DNA of 61,661 nucleotides from Bacteroidota bacterium (GTDB lineage: Bacteria; Bacteroidota; Bacteroidia; 2-12-FULL-35-15), in NCBI GenBank assembly GCA_021323165.1, contig JAJTCJ010000020.1, positions 1-61,661 of the forward strand, read 5' to 3'. The position numbers were made by a program, and so were the translations under genes. This document shows, one piece after another, positions 24,322 to 32,995 of this stretch; the stretch's first letter is position 1, and each line of letters begins with the position of its first letter. Below the pieces are notes generated by a model. The model was not told where the DNA came from, made no database searches, and worked only from the letters and a program-made list of their open reading frames with translations.

Positions 24322-25455
24322 ATGGAATTAGAAGCACCTATACAAGCAACCAGCAATCAGCTCGACTGCAAAGAATGCGGAGCACTTTTAAAATATGCAC
24401 CGGGCACTGCTCATTTAAAATGTGAATATTGTGGTTGTCAGAACGAGATCAAAGAAGCTTCTGCACCAACAATGGTTCAGGAAATTGATTTTGAAAAGTT
24501 CCTTAATGAGAATAGTTCAGAAGTTGAGAAACAGGTAGTAAGCACTGTAAAATGTGGTAATTGCGGTGCATCAACTTCCTTGAAACCAAATGTAACAGCC
24601 GACAGTTGTCCCTTCTGCGCATCACCTGTTGTGGTTGTTGGAGGTGGAACATCTGCAAGCATTATCAAACCGAAATATCTTCTTCCATTTAAGATAGATC
24701 AAAAAGCTGCGTTTGTAGAATTCCGAAAATGGGTAAACAGCTTATGGTTCGCACCGAATGATCTTAAACACTATGTCGATAATGCAGACAAACTAAATGG
24801 ATTGTATATTCCTTACTGGACATACGATTCCAAAACAGTAAGCACTTATACCGGACAGCGTGGTGATAACTATATAACAACTGAATCCTATTCAGTTACG
24901 ATCAATGGAAGGACCGAAGAGCGTACACGCACAGTAACTAAGATCCGCTGGAGTTACGCATGCGGAACAGTTTATAATGATTTTGATGATGTTCTTGTAC
25001 TTGCAAGCAATTCCCTTCCTGAAAAGTATACTAACGCTTTGGAGCCATGGGATATGGAAAACATAACAGAGTATAATGACAAGTTTTTGAGCGGCTTCAG
25101 AAGTGAAAGCTACCAGATAGATGTTAAGTCAGGTTTTGAAAAATCAAAATTGATCATGGAAGAAGGGATTCGCAACAATATCTGCAATGATATTGGCGGA
25201 GACCATCAGCGAATAAGCTCTGTAGAAACTGTTTATAATGATATTACTTTCAAACATATACTATTACCTATCTGGCTTAGTGCTTATCGATACAGCGAAA
25301 AAGTATACCGGTTTATGATCAATGGACGAACAGGCGAAGTACAGGGCGAAAGACCATACAGCGCGGTAAAAATAATTTTAGCCGTTTTTGGAGTTATTGC
25401 TTTTGGTATTGCTGTATATTATGGAATTGAGATGTATAACGGAGATAATTATTAA
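24322..25455 (+). CDS. TFIIB-type zinc-ribbon protein with C-terminal membrane segment (YdjG-like)
   Basis: 377 aa. Two zinc ribbons: CKECGALL...CEYCGCQ (19-42) and CGNCGAST...CPFCASP (about 77-101). A middle domain of unknown fold (about 115-350) follows, then one hydrophobic segment near the C-terminus (IILAVFGVIAFGIAVYYGIE). The layout resembles Bacillus YdjG, partner of the SPFH protein YdjI, and here too it follows an SPFH gene. A membrane-bound adaptor is the likely role. Confidence 0.8.
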   Translation: MELEAPIQATSNQLDCKECGALLKYAPGTAHLKCEYCGCQNEIKEASAPTMVQEIDFEKFLNENSSEVEKQVVSTVKCGNCGASTSLKPNVTADSCPFCASPVVVVGGGTSASIIKPKYLLPFKIDQKAAFVEFRKWVNSLWFAPNDLKHYVDNADKLNGLYIPYWTYDSKTVSTYTGQRGDNYITTESYSVTINGRTEERTRTVTKIRWSYACGTVYNDFDDVLVLASNSLPEKYTNALEPWDMENITEYNDKFLSGFRSESYQIDVKSGFEKSKLIMEEGIRNNICNDIGGDHQRISSVETVYNDITFKHILLPIWLSAYRYSEKVYRFMINGRTGEVQGERPYSAVKIILAVFGVIAFGIAVYYGIEMYNGDNY

Positions 25456-25516
25456 TAAACCAATCTGCCTTTTCTTTTCCACACTTTGTCTGGCAAGTAC
25501 TTTTACCTCCAGAGGT

Positions 25517-25759
25517 ATGGAACAGTATAAAAAAAATAACTCAGGTACGTCCGGAGTTGAGTTTTATGAGATCGAGAACAAGGATATTATAGTACAGTTT
25601 ATTGATGGTTCTATCTATAAATACACTTATAACAGTGCCGGTGAAGAAGCTGTTGAAAAGATGAAAGAGCTTGCATTAGCAGGCAAAGGCCTTACTACTT
25701 ATATTAATCAGTTTGTAAAAGATAAGTATGAGGCTAAACTTAAAGAATCAAACTACTGA
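25517..25759 (+). CDS. KTSC-like small protein
   Basis: 80 aa from the ATG at 25517. The frame is open further back, overlapping the zinc-ribbon gene, but that part is hydrophobic translation of another frame. The sequence VEFYEIENKDIIVQFIDGSI followed by YKYTYNSAG resembles the KTSC pattern (tLxVxFxdGxxYxY). KTSC domains are small and of unknown function, sometimes linked to nucleic-acid enzymes. It could share the SPFH transcript. Confidence 0.55.
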   Translation: MEQYKKNNSGTSGVEFYEIENKDIIVQFIDGSIYKYTYNSAGEEAVEKMKELALAGKGLTTYINQFVKDKYEAKLKESNY

Positions 25760-25862
25760 ATTGATATTAAAAACGGTAGTTTGAAATTCGTTTATATCTC
25801 CCGCTAAACGAAATATAATTTTTTTGTGCATAAATTTCCCCAATAACTTATCAATTTACATA

Positions 25863-25897
25863 TTGAAGGACATTATTCGCTTAAAATATTATCTTTG
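25863..25897 (+). promoter_or_regulatory. Promoter TTG-N24-TATCTTTG
   Basis: TATCTTTG at 25890-25897 is perfect; TTG at 25863-25865 is at a long 24-nt spacing. It serves the STAS-like/kinase/receiver operon starting at 25921. Confidence 0.5.
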
Positions 25898-25920
25898 AAA
25901 AATCCAATCTAATAATACTT

Positions 25921-26322
25921 ATGGAAATTCCTAAAGATGCAAAAGTAATTGATTTCGGAACCAGTTATTTATGGTTTGATGAATTTAACATCCTGTATTC
26001 TTTACCCAAAGCCGGAGCAGAACCTCAGCTAACCCGTGAAGAAACACTTCAACAAATGGCTAAATTCAAAGAGATTACCGGCAATAAAAAAGTATGTATG
26101 ATCCTTGAGACCAACAGCAATTCCAAGCCTCCTAAAAAAGAAGACAGGGATTTTATTGCTGATCAGCTTTCTCAAGTCGCGAAAGCAATGGGTATTATCT
26201 CAACCTCCCCATTAAGCAGAATGATCGCTAATTTATTTTTTGGATTAAAACCGCCTCCATATCCTGTTAAGTTCTTTTCAAATGAGAAAGAAGCGCAAGC
26301 CTGGATCAAACAATATCTATAG
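25921..26322 (+). CDS. STAS/SpoIIAA-like small protein
   Basis: 133 aa. The fold pattern (alternating strands and helices: VIDFGTSYLWFDEFNILYSL, VCMILETNSNS, VKFFSNEKEAQAWIKQYL) and the C-terminal EAQAWIKQYL match the SpoIIAA-like/STAS group common upstream of Bacteroidota sensor kinases. There is no clear family name in the sequence. The final helix and its position 7 nt before a kinase gene suggest a partner of that kinase. If phosphorylated on serine or threonine it could be a target of the local SpoIIE phosphatases, which is speculation. Confidence 0.55.
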   Translation: MEIPKDAKVIDFGTSYLWFDEFNILYSLPKAGAEPQLTREETLQQMAKFKEITGNKKVCMILETNSNSKPPKKEDRDFIADQLSQVAKAMGIISTSPLSRMIANLFFGLKPPPYPVKFFSNEKEAQAWIKQYL

Positions 26323-26328
26323 ATCAAC

Positions 26329-27447
26329 GTGGAGTCAGAAAACAAATACAAGCAGGATGACCGTATAGAAAAGATCTATGCCCTCCTCCTTCATTATACA
26401 ACCACAGGTGATTACGGTGCAAGAGCAAGTGTTTCAGATAAAGGCGATGAGCTGGATGCAATAATTGTCGGATTAAACACCTTAGGTGAAGAACTCCAGG
26501 CATCTGGAAAAGCAGTAAAAGAATTTCAAAAGAGGATCGATGCCATAATGAATGTTCTTCTTCATTACACTGTAATGGATTTTTCTGCTAAAGCTGAAGT
26601 TTCAGAAAATGGTGATGAACTCGATGCTATCGCTGTAGGCTTAAACACACTCGCAGAAGAATTACAATCTTCCAAATCTGAAGAGCTTAAACACTCACAA
26701 GAGTTGGAAGAAAAAGCAGAAGAGGTATCCAGATTAAATAAAACGCTGGAAAAAAATCTTCAGGAACTTGAAATAGCTAATAAAGAACTTGAAGCATTCA
26801 CATATTCTGTTTCACATGATCTTCGCTCTCCATTAAGAGCTATCCATGGATACACAAAAATTTTATCAGATGACCTTGCCGCACAACTCGATCCGGATAA
26901 AAAAGAAATGATGAATGGGGTTATGCGTAATGCAAAAAAAATGGGTCAGTTGATTGATGACCTCCTCGCATTTTCAAGAACCGGAAGAAAGGAGCTGCAG
27001 AAACAGGATATTGATATGACCGCTCTTGCTAAAAGCACCGTTGAAGAACTTAAAAATTCAATCGGACCTTTTAAAGCTAAGATCAATATTTTACCTATGC
27101 CTAATGCTCATGCTGATCAAAGTCTGCTGACAATGGTCTTTGTGAATCTTATTTCTAACGCCATTAAATACAGTGCGAAAAAAGAGAATGCTGAAATCAC
27201 AATAGGATCAAATAAAAGAAAAGAAGAAACTGTATACTTTATAGAAGACAACGGAATCGGGTTCGATATGCTGTATTACGATAAACTTTTTGGAGTGTTC
27301 CAGCGCCTGCATTCTGCTGAAGAATTTGAAGGCACCGGTGTTGGATTAGCTCTCGTTAAAAGGATCATTGCAAGACATGGCGGGAAAATATGGGCTGAAG
27401 CCAAATTAGGAGAAGGTGCTACTTTCTATTTTACATTGAGTCGTTAA
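26329..27447 (+). CDS. Soluble histidine kinase with duplicated HAMP-like repeats
   Basis: 372 aa, GTG start. No membrane segment. Two near-identical units (RIEKIYALLLHYT...GDELDAIIVGLNTL, 12-59; RIDAIMNVLLHYT...GDELDAIAVGLNTL, 69-115) resemble a HAMP-type tandem. A coiled coil (about 115-155) precedes HisKA with H163 in TYSVSHDLRSPLRAI. HATPase_c has the N-box LISNAIKYS and GTGVGLALVKRII. It probably responds to a cytoplasmic cue or protein partner. It lies between the STAS-like gene and a receiver, with 19-nt and 7-nt gaps. Confidence 0.85.
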   Translation: MESENKYKQDDRIEKIYALLLHYTTTGDYGARASVSDKGDELDAIIVGLNTLGEELQASGKAVKEFQKRIDAIMNVLLHYTVMDFSAKAEVSENGDELDAIAVGLNTLAEELQSSKSEELKHSQELEEKAEEVSRLNKTLEKNLQELEIANKELEAFTYSVSHDLRSPLRAIHGYTKILSDDLAAQLDPDKKEMMNGVMRNAKKMGQLIDDLLAFSRTGRKELQKQDIDMTALAKSTVEELKNSIGPFKAKINILPMPNAHADQSLLTMVFVNLISNAIKYSAKKENAEITIGSNKRKEETVYFIEDNGIGFDMLYYDKLFGVFQRLHSAEEFEGTGVGLALVKRIIARHGGKIWAEAKLGEGATFYFTLSR

Positions 27448-27466
27448 TCATTTAATATAAAAACAA

Positions 27467-27916
27467 ATGAATGGAGAATTAGAGATCATACTTGTTGAAG
27501 ACAACATGGATGACGCTGCACTTGTAATAAGAGCATTAAAAAAAAATAACCTTGCAAATAAACTTGTGCATTTAAAAGATGGTGCCGAAGCACTTGAATT
27601 CATTTTCGGAAAGAACACTTCTGAGCAATTGGAGGTACTAAGCCATTCGCCACGCGTTATGCTCCTTGACCTGAAAATGCCCAAGATCAATGGGATGGAA
27701 GTACTTGAAAAAGTCAAAGCCGATCCAAGAACCAAGGCTATGCCGATAGTAGTCCTTACTTCTTCAGCAGAGGATCCTGACATTAAACGCTGTTACACAC
27801 TTGGTGCAAATAGCTATATTGTTAAACCTGTTGAATTTGATAATTTTTCGAAAGTTATTGCAGAACTTGGATTATACTGGTTAGTATTAAATCAGCCGCC
27901 TCAGTTAAACCAATAA
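27467..27916 (+). CDS. Rcp1-like single-domain response regulator
   Basis: 149 aa, only a receiver domain. Phosphoacceptor D68 in VMLLDLKMPK, acidic E11-D12 pocket, T98 and K120. The lead IILVEDNMDDAALVIRALKK with an extended loop before D68 is typical of Rcp1-type partners of phytochrome-like kinases. It lacks an output domain, so it probably signals by protein contact. Nineteen nt from the kinase stop, it is the evident cognate. A terminator ends the operon. Confidence 0.9.
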   Translation: MNGELEIILVEDNMDDAALVIRALKKNNLANKLVHLKDGAEALEFIFGKNTSEQLEVLSHSPRVMLLDLKMPKINGMEVLEKVKADPRTKAMPIVVLTSSAEDPDIKRCYTLGANSYIVKPVEFDNFSKVIAELGLYWLVLNQPPQLNQ

Positions 27917-27937
27917 GCAGAATAAAACTACAAGAAT

Positions 27938-27978
27938 AAAAAAGAGAATATTGCTTTAGCTTTATTCTCTTTTTATTT
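27938..27978. terminator. Bidirectional terminator
   Basis: A stem AAAGAGAATA/TATTCTCTTT (27941-27972) with flanking A and T runs, between the receiver gene and the convergent FAD-oxidase. Confidence 0.8.
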
Positions 27979-29388
27979 TTATTCACCAAACATCTTTCCC
28001 GGGTTAAGAATATTCCGAGGGTCGAAAAGTTTTTTAATTGAACGCTGAAGCTCCAAGGTCTTTTCAGAAAAAACGATCTTCATATAATCTTGCTGCACAA
28101 AACCTATCCCATGCTCTCCGCTAATAGTCCCACCTAATTGTTTACAGATAGTAAAGATCTCTGCGATCGCTTTTTTTATGTGAGCTCCCTCCCATTGTTC
28201 ATCTGTCAGATCACCTTTAATTAAACGTATATGGAGATTTCCGTCACCCGCATGTCCGTAACACACAGTTTTAAAATTATATTTAGTTCCAACTTCTTTC
28301 ACCCCCTTAACCAATTTAGGAAGCTCCGCGCGAGGAACAACAGTATCCTGTTCTTTACTTATTGCATTGTTCTTAACTGCTTCATTTATCCCTCTCCGCA
28401 ATCGCCATAGCTCGTTTTTCTGAGCGGCACTGTCAGCGAATAAAATGTCAGCAATATCATACTTGCTCATGAGTTCAGATATTGCTTCCATCTCCTTCAT
28501 TAATACATCCTGATCGTTACCATCAACTTCAATAAGTAAATGAGCCTGAATATCATCTTCGAGTTTTACCACATTACTTTGAACATACTTGCTTACCCAA
28601 TCCAAGGCATCTCGTTCCATAAGCTCAAGAGCACTCGGAGTAAAACCTGCACGGAACACCTCACTCACAGCTTCACATGCTTCATCCAAACTCCTGAAAG
28701 GCACAAGCATTAAAAGATCATATTTAGGATGAGGAAGCAATTTAACAATGATCTTTGTCGCAATACCAAGCGTTCCCTCACTTCCAACCATTAATTGAGT
28801 CAGATTATAACCGGTTGAATTTTTTAAAGTGTTCGCTCCGGTGTAAATAATTTCTCCTGTAGGCAATACAACTTCAAGATTCAGTATATAATCTTTTGTG
28901 GTACCATATTTAACACATTTGGGACCTCCGCTGCTTTCGGCCACATTGCCTCCTAAGAAGCAGCTGCCTTTGCTGGCAGGATCGGGAGGATAAAACAATC
29001 CTTTTTCCGCAACAGCATTTTTAAATATCTCATTGATAACTCCGGGTTCAACAGTTGCCTGAAGATTACGCTCATCAATTTCCAATATTTGATTGAATCG
29101 TTCCATTGACAAAACAATGCCGGAATGTATTGGCAAGGCTCCACCGCTCAAGCCAGTTCCTGCACCTCGTGGCGTTACAGGAATCAGATGTTCATTTGCA
29201 AGGATCAACACTTTAGATATCTCATCTGCAGTTCGGGGTTTTATCACAACCTCCGGAATAAAAACCAAATCTTCGGTTTCATCATGTGAATAAACAGAAA
29301 GAGTTTCATTGTCAGAAAATACATTCTGCTCACCAACAATTGATCTTAGGTTAGAAATTATAGCGGGAGTTATTTTCTGATATTTCAT
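27979..29388 (-). CDS. FAD-linked 2-hydroxyacid oxidase (GlcD/D-lactate dehydrogenase type)
   Basis: 469 aa from the ATG at 29388; a TTG start 7 codons earlier is rejected because it overlaps the -7 element TAGTTTTG. PCMH-type FAD-binding domain: PRGAGTGLSGGALPIHSG, PDPASKGSCFLGGNVAESSG, YGTTKDYILNLEVVLP. C-terminal FAD-oxidase C domain (FKTVCYGHAGDGNLHIRLI, ISGEHGIGFVQ, FDPRNILNPGKMF). It oxidises a 2-hydroxyacid such as D-lactate or glycolate; the substrate is undetermined and no GlcE/GlcF partner is nearby. Confidence 0.87.
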   Translation of the reverse strand: MKYQKITPAIISNLRSIVGEQNVFSDNETLSVYSHDETEDLVFIPEVVIKPRTADEISKVLILANEHLIPVTPRGAGTGLSGGALPIHSGIVLSMERFNQILEIDERNLQATVEPGVINEIFKNAVAEKGLFYPPDPASKGSCFLGGNVAESSGGPKCVKYGTTKDYILNLEVVLPTGEIIYTGANTLKNSTGYNLTQLMVGSEGTLGIATKIIVKLLPHPKYDLLMLVPFRSLDEACEAVSEVFRAGFTPSALELMERDALDWVSKYVQSNVVKLEDDIQAHLLIEVDGNDQDVLMKEMEAISELMSKYDIADILFADSAAQKNELWRLRRGINEAVKNNAISKEQDTVVPRAELPKLVKGVKEVGTKYNFKTVCYGHAGDGNLHIRLIKGDLTDEQWEGAHIKKAIAEIFTICKQLGGTISGEHGIGFVQQDYMKIVFSEKTLELQRSIKKLFDPRNILNPGKMFGE

Positions 29389-29406
29389 AGTTCTGATTGA
29401 ATACTG

Positions 29407-29414
29407 CAAAACTA
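29407..29414 (-). promoter_or_regulatory. TAGTTTTG -7 element for the FAD oxidase
   Basis: CAAAACTA on the plus strand, 19 nt before the ATG at 29388. It decides against the upstream TTG start. Confidence 0.5.
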
Positions 29415-29467
29415 CAATTTATGTTTTGATTAAATATAAAAGATGAATAAACAAAGACCATTATTTG

Positions 29468-29509
29468 GTAAAAAAAATGCTGTAAATATTACAGCATTTC
29501 TTTTCTCTA
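29468..29509 (-). terminator. Terminator of the outer-membrane lipoprotein gene
   Basis: A perfect 11-bp stem AAATGCTGTAA/TTACAGCATTT (29475-29499) with a 3-nt loop, then TTTTTTTACC on the minus strand. Confidence 0.8.
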
Positions 29510-29511
29510 TA

Positions 29512-30371
29512 TTACATATTTCTTAATTGGGTTTTCTTTTTCCGTGGATAAAGATTGAATTGAACACCATAAGAAGGAACGAATGTCCATCCTTTTAGTT
29601 CAACGTTCCCTCCACCCAATAAAGGATAATTACCATACTCCTGATAATAAGTGGAAAGTCCGGCTGTAAAATAAACGAATTTGTATCCGACTTTAAAATT
29701 CACAAATCCTCCATAAGATCCATAATTTATTTTTGCATTCAATGGCGCCAACATTTGCTGTACACCTTCGTTATCTTTGATATAAACGTTTTTGGGATCA
29801 ATATTATATTTCACAAAGCTGTGAGTGTAAATTACACCAAAAGCAATTGCTCCGAATTTCTCCTCCGCACCAAAGGATTTACTAAAGATAACAGGAACTG
29901 AAATATCCTTACGTGACATATTCAGATCGAATATTTTCGAAATCTGCTCAAAATTCTTTCCTCCGAAATTATAACTCTGCCATCCGTATTGCAAACCAAC
30001 ACTACCATACATTCCTTTATAATCAGAATATTGATAAGTATATTATGACCAAGTCCGTAACGTAAATAAAAGTCGGTTTTATAACCAATCGGATCCAAAC
30101 AATAAGCAAGAGCGGCTGCATTAATATGCTGCAGTCCTTCAGTGAGCTGAAAGGAGTCCTTATCACCCATCTGTTTGAATTCTTCAACACCTTTAATGGT
30201 TTCATCGATTGGAGATGTGGAAACATTAACCGAATAATTAACCCCTCCTCGCACCTGATTCTTTGTAACAACTTTTCCGGATTCAGTGATTGCTTTTGGC
30301 GGACTGCATGAATAAATAATTCCTAATGGAACACCAAGAAGTAATAGTTTCTTTAAATTATTTTTTTTCAT
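29512..30371 (-). pseudogene. Frameshifted outer-membrane lipoprotein
   Basis: Two overlapping minus-strand frames make one protein. The first (30371 downwards) has a lipoprotein signal, LLLGVPLGIIYSCSPPK, and a region up to YLRYGLGHN. The second picks up at TYQYSDYKGMYGSVGLQYGW and runs through beta strands to 29512 (YPRKKKTQLRNM). Adding one base at about 30035-30048 restores a single frame of about 287 aa. It has no homopolymer. The mature protein looks like a small outer-membrane beta-barrel or surface lipoprotein of unknown role. Sequencing error is possible. Confidence 0.7.
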
Positions 30372-30667
30372 TTTCTAATTTTAATGATCTGATTGTTTGT
30401 CGGTTCAGACAAGCATGAATGCGAAAGGTTTAAAATCCGCACAAGAATAATTAACGTTTTTTTTCGTCTTAAATTGCTCTCCTATTACTTACTTTTTAAT
30501 CCTGCAATTCATCGGGTTTATGAGTAAATACACAGGATTTATCGCCTAAGAGTCTTCTGCACAATTAAATACCATCATTAAAAAAAGCCATTCATCATAT
30601 ATGTCAGGGAAATGAAAATTATTTTCCTATTTTCGTACGAATACTCTAAGAACTTAAAAATCAAACT
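30372..30667. other. Gene-free stretch, 296 bp
   Basis: It holds the divergent upstream regions of the broken lipoprotein (minus) and the dipeptidyl peptidase (plus). I see no open frame, tRNA or strong hairpin. The only hint is TATTTTCG near 30638, one mismatch from the -7 consensus. Confidence 0.5.
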
Positions 30668-32860
30668 ATGAAATGCTCAGCACTTTTTTCTCTTACCTTA
30701 TTGTTGGCCGGAAACATAAATGCTCAACAAAAGAATATAACACTGGAAGACATCTGGAAATCCGGAACATTTAGAGCAAGTGGAGTGTACGGATTATCAA
30801 CTATGAAGGACGGGGTGCATTACAGTGCTTTCGGTAATACAGACAAAGACGCATTTATTCTTCGATATGAATATGCTAAAGATTCGAAACCTGATACTTT
30901 ACTTAAAGAAAGTGACCTGAAAGTTGATGGAAAGGTTATTACAATTGACAATTATAGCTTTAGCCCAGATGAATCGAGAATCCTTATATCCAGCGAAACT
31001 GATCAGATCTACAGACATTCAACCAGAGAGAACTATTATGTTTATGACAGAAAAACCAAAACCGCAGTTGCAGTTGCAAAAGGTGAAAAACAGATGTACG
31101 GAACTTTCTCTCCAGATGGAAACAAAGTTGCTTTTGTTCGTGACAACAATATTTTCATAAAAGAACTTATTAATGGAAAAGAAACACAAGTAACCAATGA
31201 TGGAAAATTCAACAGCATAATTAATGGTGCAACTGATTGGGTGCACGAAGAAGAGTTCGCTTTTTCTGTTGCTTATTCATGGAGTCCCGACAGTAAAAAA
31301 ATTGCTTATTATAAATTTGATGAAAGCAATGTGAAAGAGTTTTCTTTTAATGAATTTAATAATCAGTTATATCCTACAGAGTATAAATTTAAATATCCCA
31401 AAGCGGGAGAAGCGAATTCAATTGTAACAATCCATACTTATGATATTGCATCTGGTAAAGATAAATTGATGGATATCGGAAAAGAAACCGATCAATATAT
31501 TCCCCGCATTAAATGGACAATTGATCCTAATGTCCTTTCTATAGTGAGAATGAACCGTTATCAGAATAAACTGGATCTGATGATGACAAACGCTTCTACA
31601 GGTTCAACAAATATTGTTTACAGCGAAAGCAATGAGAAGTTCATTGACATCCACGAAGGAGAAGGAGATTATGTTTTCTTTACGGCTGATGGAAAAAACT
31701 TTCTTATACAGAGTGAGAAAGACGGCTTTAATCATCTTTATTTATTTGACATGAGCGGCAAGCTCGTAAACCAAATCACAAAAGGAAACTGGGACGTTGT
31801 GGAATTAAAAGGAATTGATGAGAAAACAAAAACATTATTTTACATAGCATCTGAAACCACTGCCACTGAAAAGGATATTTATTCAATTAAGCTTGACGGA
31901 AGCGGAAAGAAAAAACTTTCTGCTGAAAAAGGTACTCATGCACCGGAATTCAGTTCAGGTATGAAATACTATATTGATATATTTTCCAGTGCAAATACAC
32001 CTCATACCTATTCTATCGTAAATGCTGAAGGCAAACCTGTTCGTGTTCTCGAAAATAATTCGGCTTTAGCTGCTAAACTGAAAGAATACAACATGAGTCC
32101 GAAAGAGCTGTTCATGTTCAAAACAACTGAAGGTGTTGAATTAAATGCATGGATGATTAAACCGGCTAATTTTGACAAGAACAAGAAATATCCCGTATTC
32201 TTAACTTTTTATGGAGGTCCGGGACGCAACATGGTCAACAATTCTTTTGACGGCCGTGATTATTACTGGCATCAGATGCTTGCTCAAAAAGGATATATAG
32301 TAATGTGTGTGGATAACCGTGGCACATTATACCGGGGAGCGGAGTTCAAAAAATCGACATACAAACAGCTTGGTAAATTAGAAGTAGCTGACCAGATCGA
32401 AACGGCTAAATATCTCGGTACTTTACCTTTCGTTGACAAAACAAGGATTGGCACATTCGGTTGGAGTTACGGAGGTTATTTGAGTTCACTTTGTATTACC
32501 AAAGGTGCTGATTATTTCAAAACAGCCATTGCAGTTGCACCTGTTACCAACTGGCGCTATTATGATAATATTTACACTGAACGATTTATGTCCTTGCCCC
32601 AGGAAAATGCAAGCGGTTATGACGACAACTCCCCTATTAATCATGTAAAACTATTAAAAGGTAAATACCTTCTGATCCATGGAAGCGGTGATGACAATGT
32701 TCATGTTCAAAATACTATGGAAATGGTAAGTGCACTGGTAGCTGCGAATAAGCAATTCGACCTTTTCATATATCCTGATAAGAATCATAGTATTTATGGA
32801 GGTAATACACGCCTTCACCTTTACAATAAGATGACCGATTTTATCATAAATAATTTATAA
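30668..32860 (+). CDS. Dipeptidyl-peptidase IV, S9 family
   Basis: 730 aa. Signal peptide to about residue 19 (LTLLLAGNINAQ). An N-terminal beta-propeller (DPP-IV-type, with the Glu pair in WVHEEEFAFS) precedes the alpha/beta hydrolase with Ser600 in GWSYGGY, Asp in GSGDDNVHVQN and His in DKNHSIYGG. It removes X-Pro or X-Ala dipeptides from N-termini, in the periplasm or at the surface. The dipeptides would suit the POT transporter downstream. Confidence 0.92.
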   Translation: MKCSALFSLTLLLAGNINAQQKNITLEDIWKSGTFRASGVYGLSTMKDGVHYSAFGNTDKDAFILRYEYAKDSKPDTLLKESDLKVDGKVITIDNYSFSPDESRILISSETDQIYRHSTRENYYVYDRKTKTAVAVAKGEKQMYGTFSPDGNKVAFVRDNNIFIKELINGKETQVTNDGKFNSIINGATDWVHEEEFAFSVAYSWSPDSKKIAYYKFDESNVKEFSFNEFNNQLYPTEYKFKYPKAGEANSIVTIHTYDIASGKDKLMDIGKETDQYIPRIKWTIDPNVLSIVRMNRYQNKLDLMMTNASTGSTNIVYSESNEKFIDIHEGEGDYVFFTADGKNFLIQSEKDGFNHLYLFDMSGKLVNQITKGNWDVVELKGIDEKTKTLFYIASETTATEKDIYSIKLDGSGKKKLSAEKGTHAPEFSSGMKYYIDIFSSANTPHTYSIVNAEGKPVRVLENNSALAAKLKEYNMSPKELFMFKTTEGVELNAWMIKPANFDKNKKYPVFLTFYGGPGRNMVNNSFDGRDYYWHQMLAQKGYIVMCVDNRGTLYRGAEFKKSTYKQLGKLEVADQIETAKYLGTLPFVDKTRIGTFGWSYGGYLSSLCITKGADYFKTAIAVAPVTNWRYYDNIYTERFMSLPQENASGYDDNSPINHVKLLKGKYLLIHGSGDDNVHVQNTMEMVSALVAANKQFDLFIYPDKNHSIYGGNTRLHLYNKMTDFIINNL

Positions 32861-32877
32861 GAACTTCAGTCAATAAA

Positions 32878-32914
32878 GCCCCGGGCTCTTTCCAGAACCC
32901 GGGGTTCTTTTTTC
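32878..32914 (+). terminator. Rho-independent terminator
   Basis: A strong 7-bp GC stem CCCCGGG/CCCGGGG, with TTCTTTTTT after it. It separates the peptidase and transporter transcripts, so they are not a simple operon. Confidence 0.9.
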
Positions 32915-32995
32915 CAAAGCAAGGAATAATTAAAAAATTCATTATTTTACTTATATTCGCCCTTCTAAAATTATACAAACCTTAAATTAATATAT

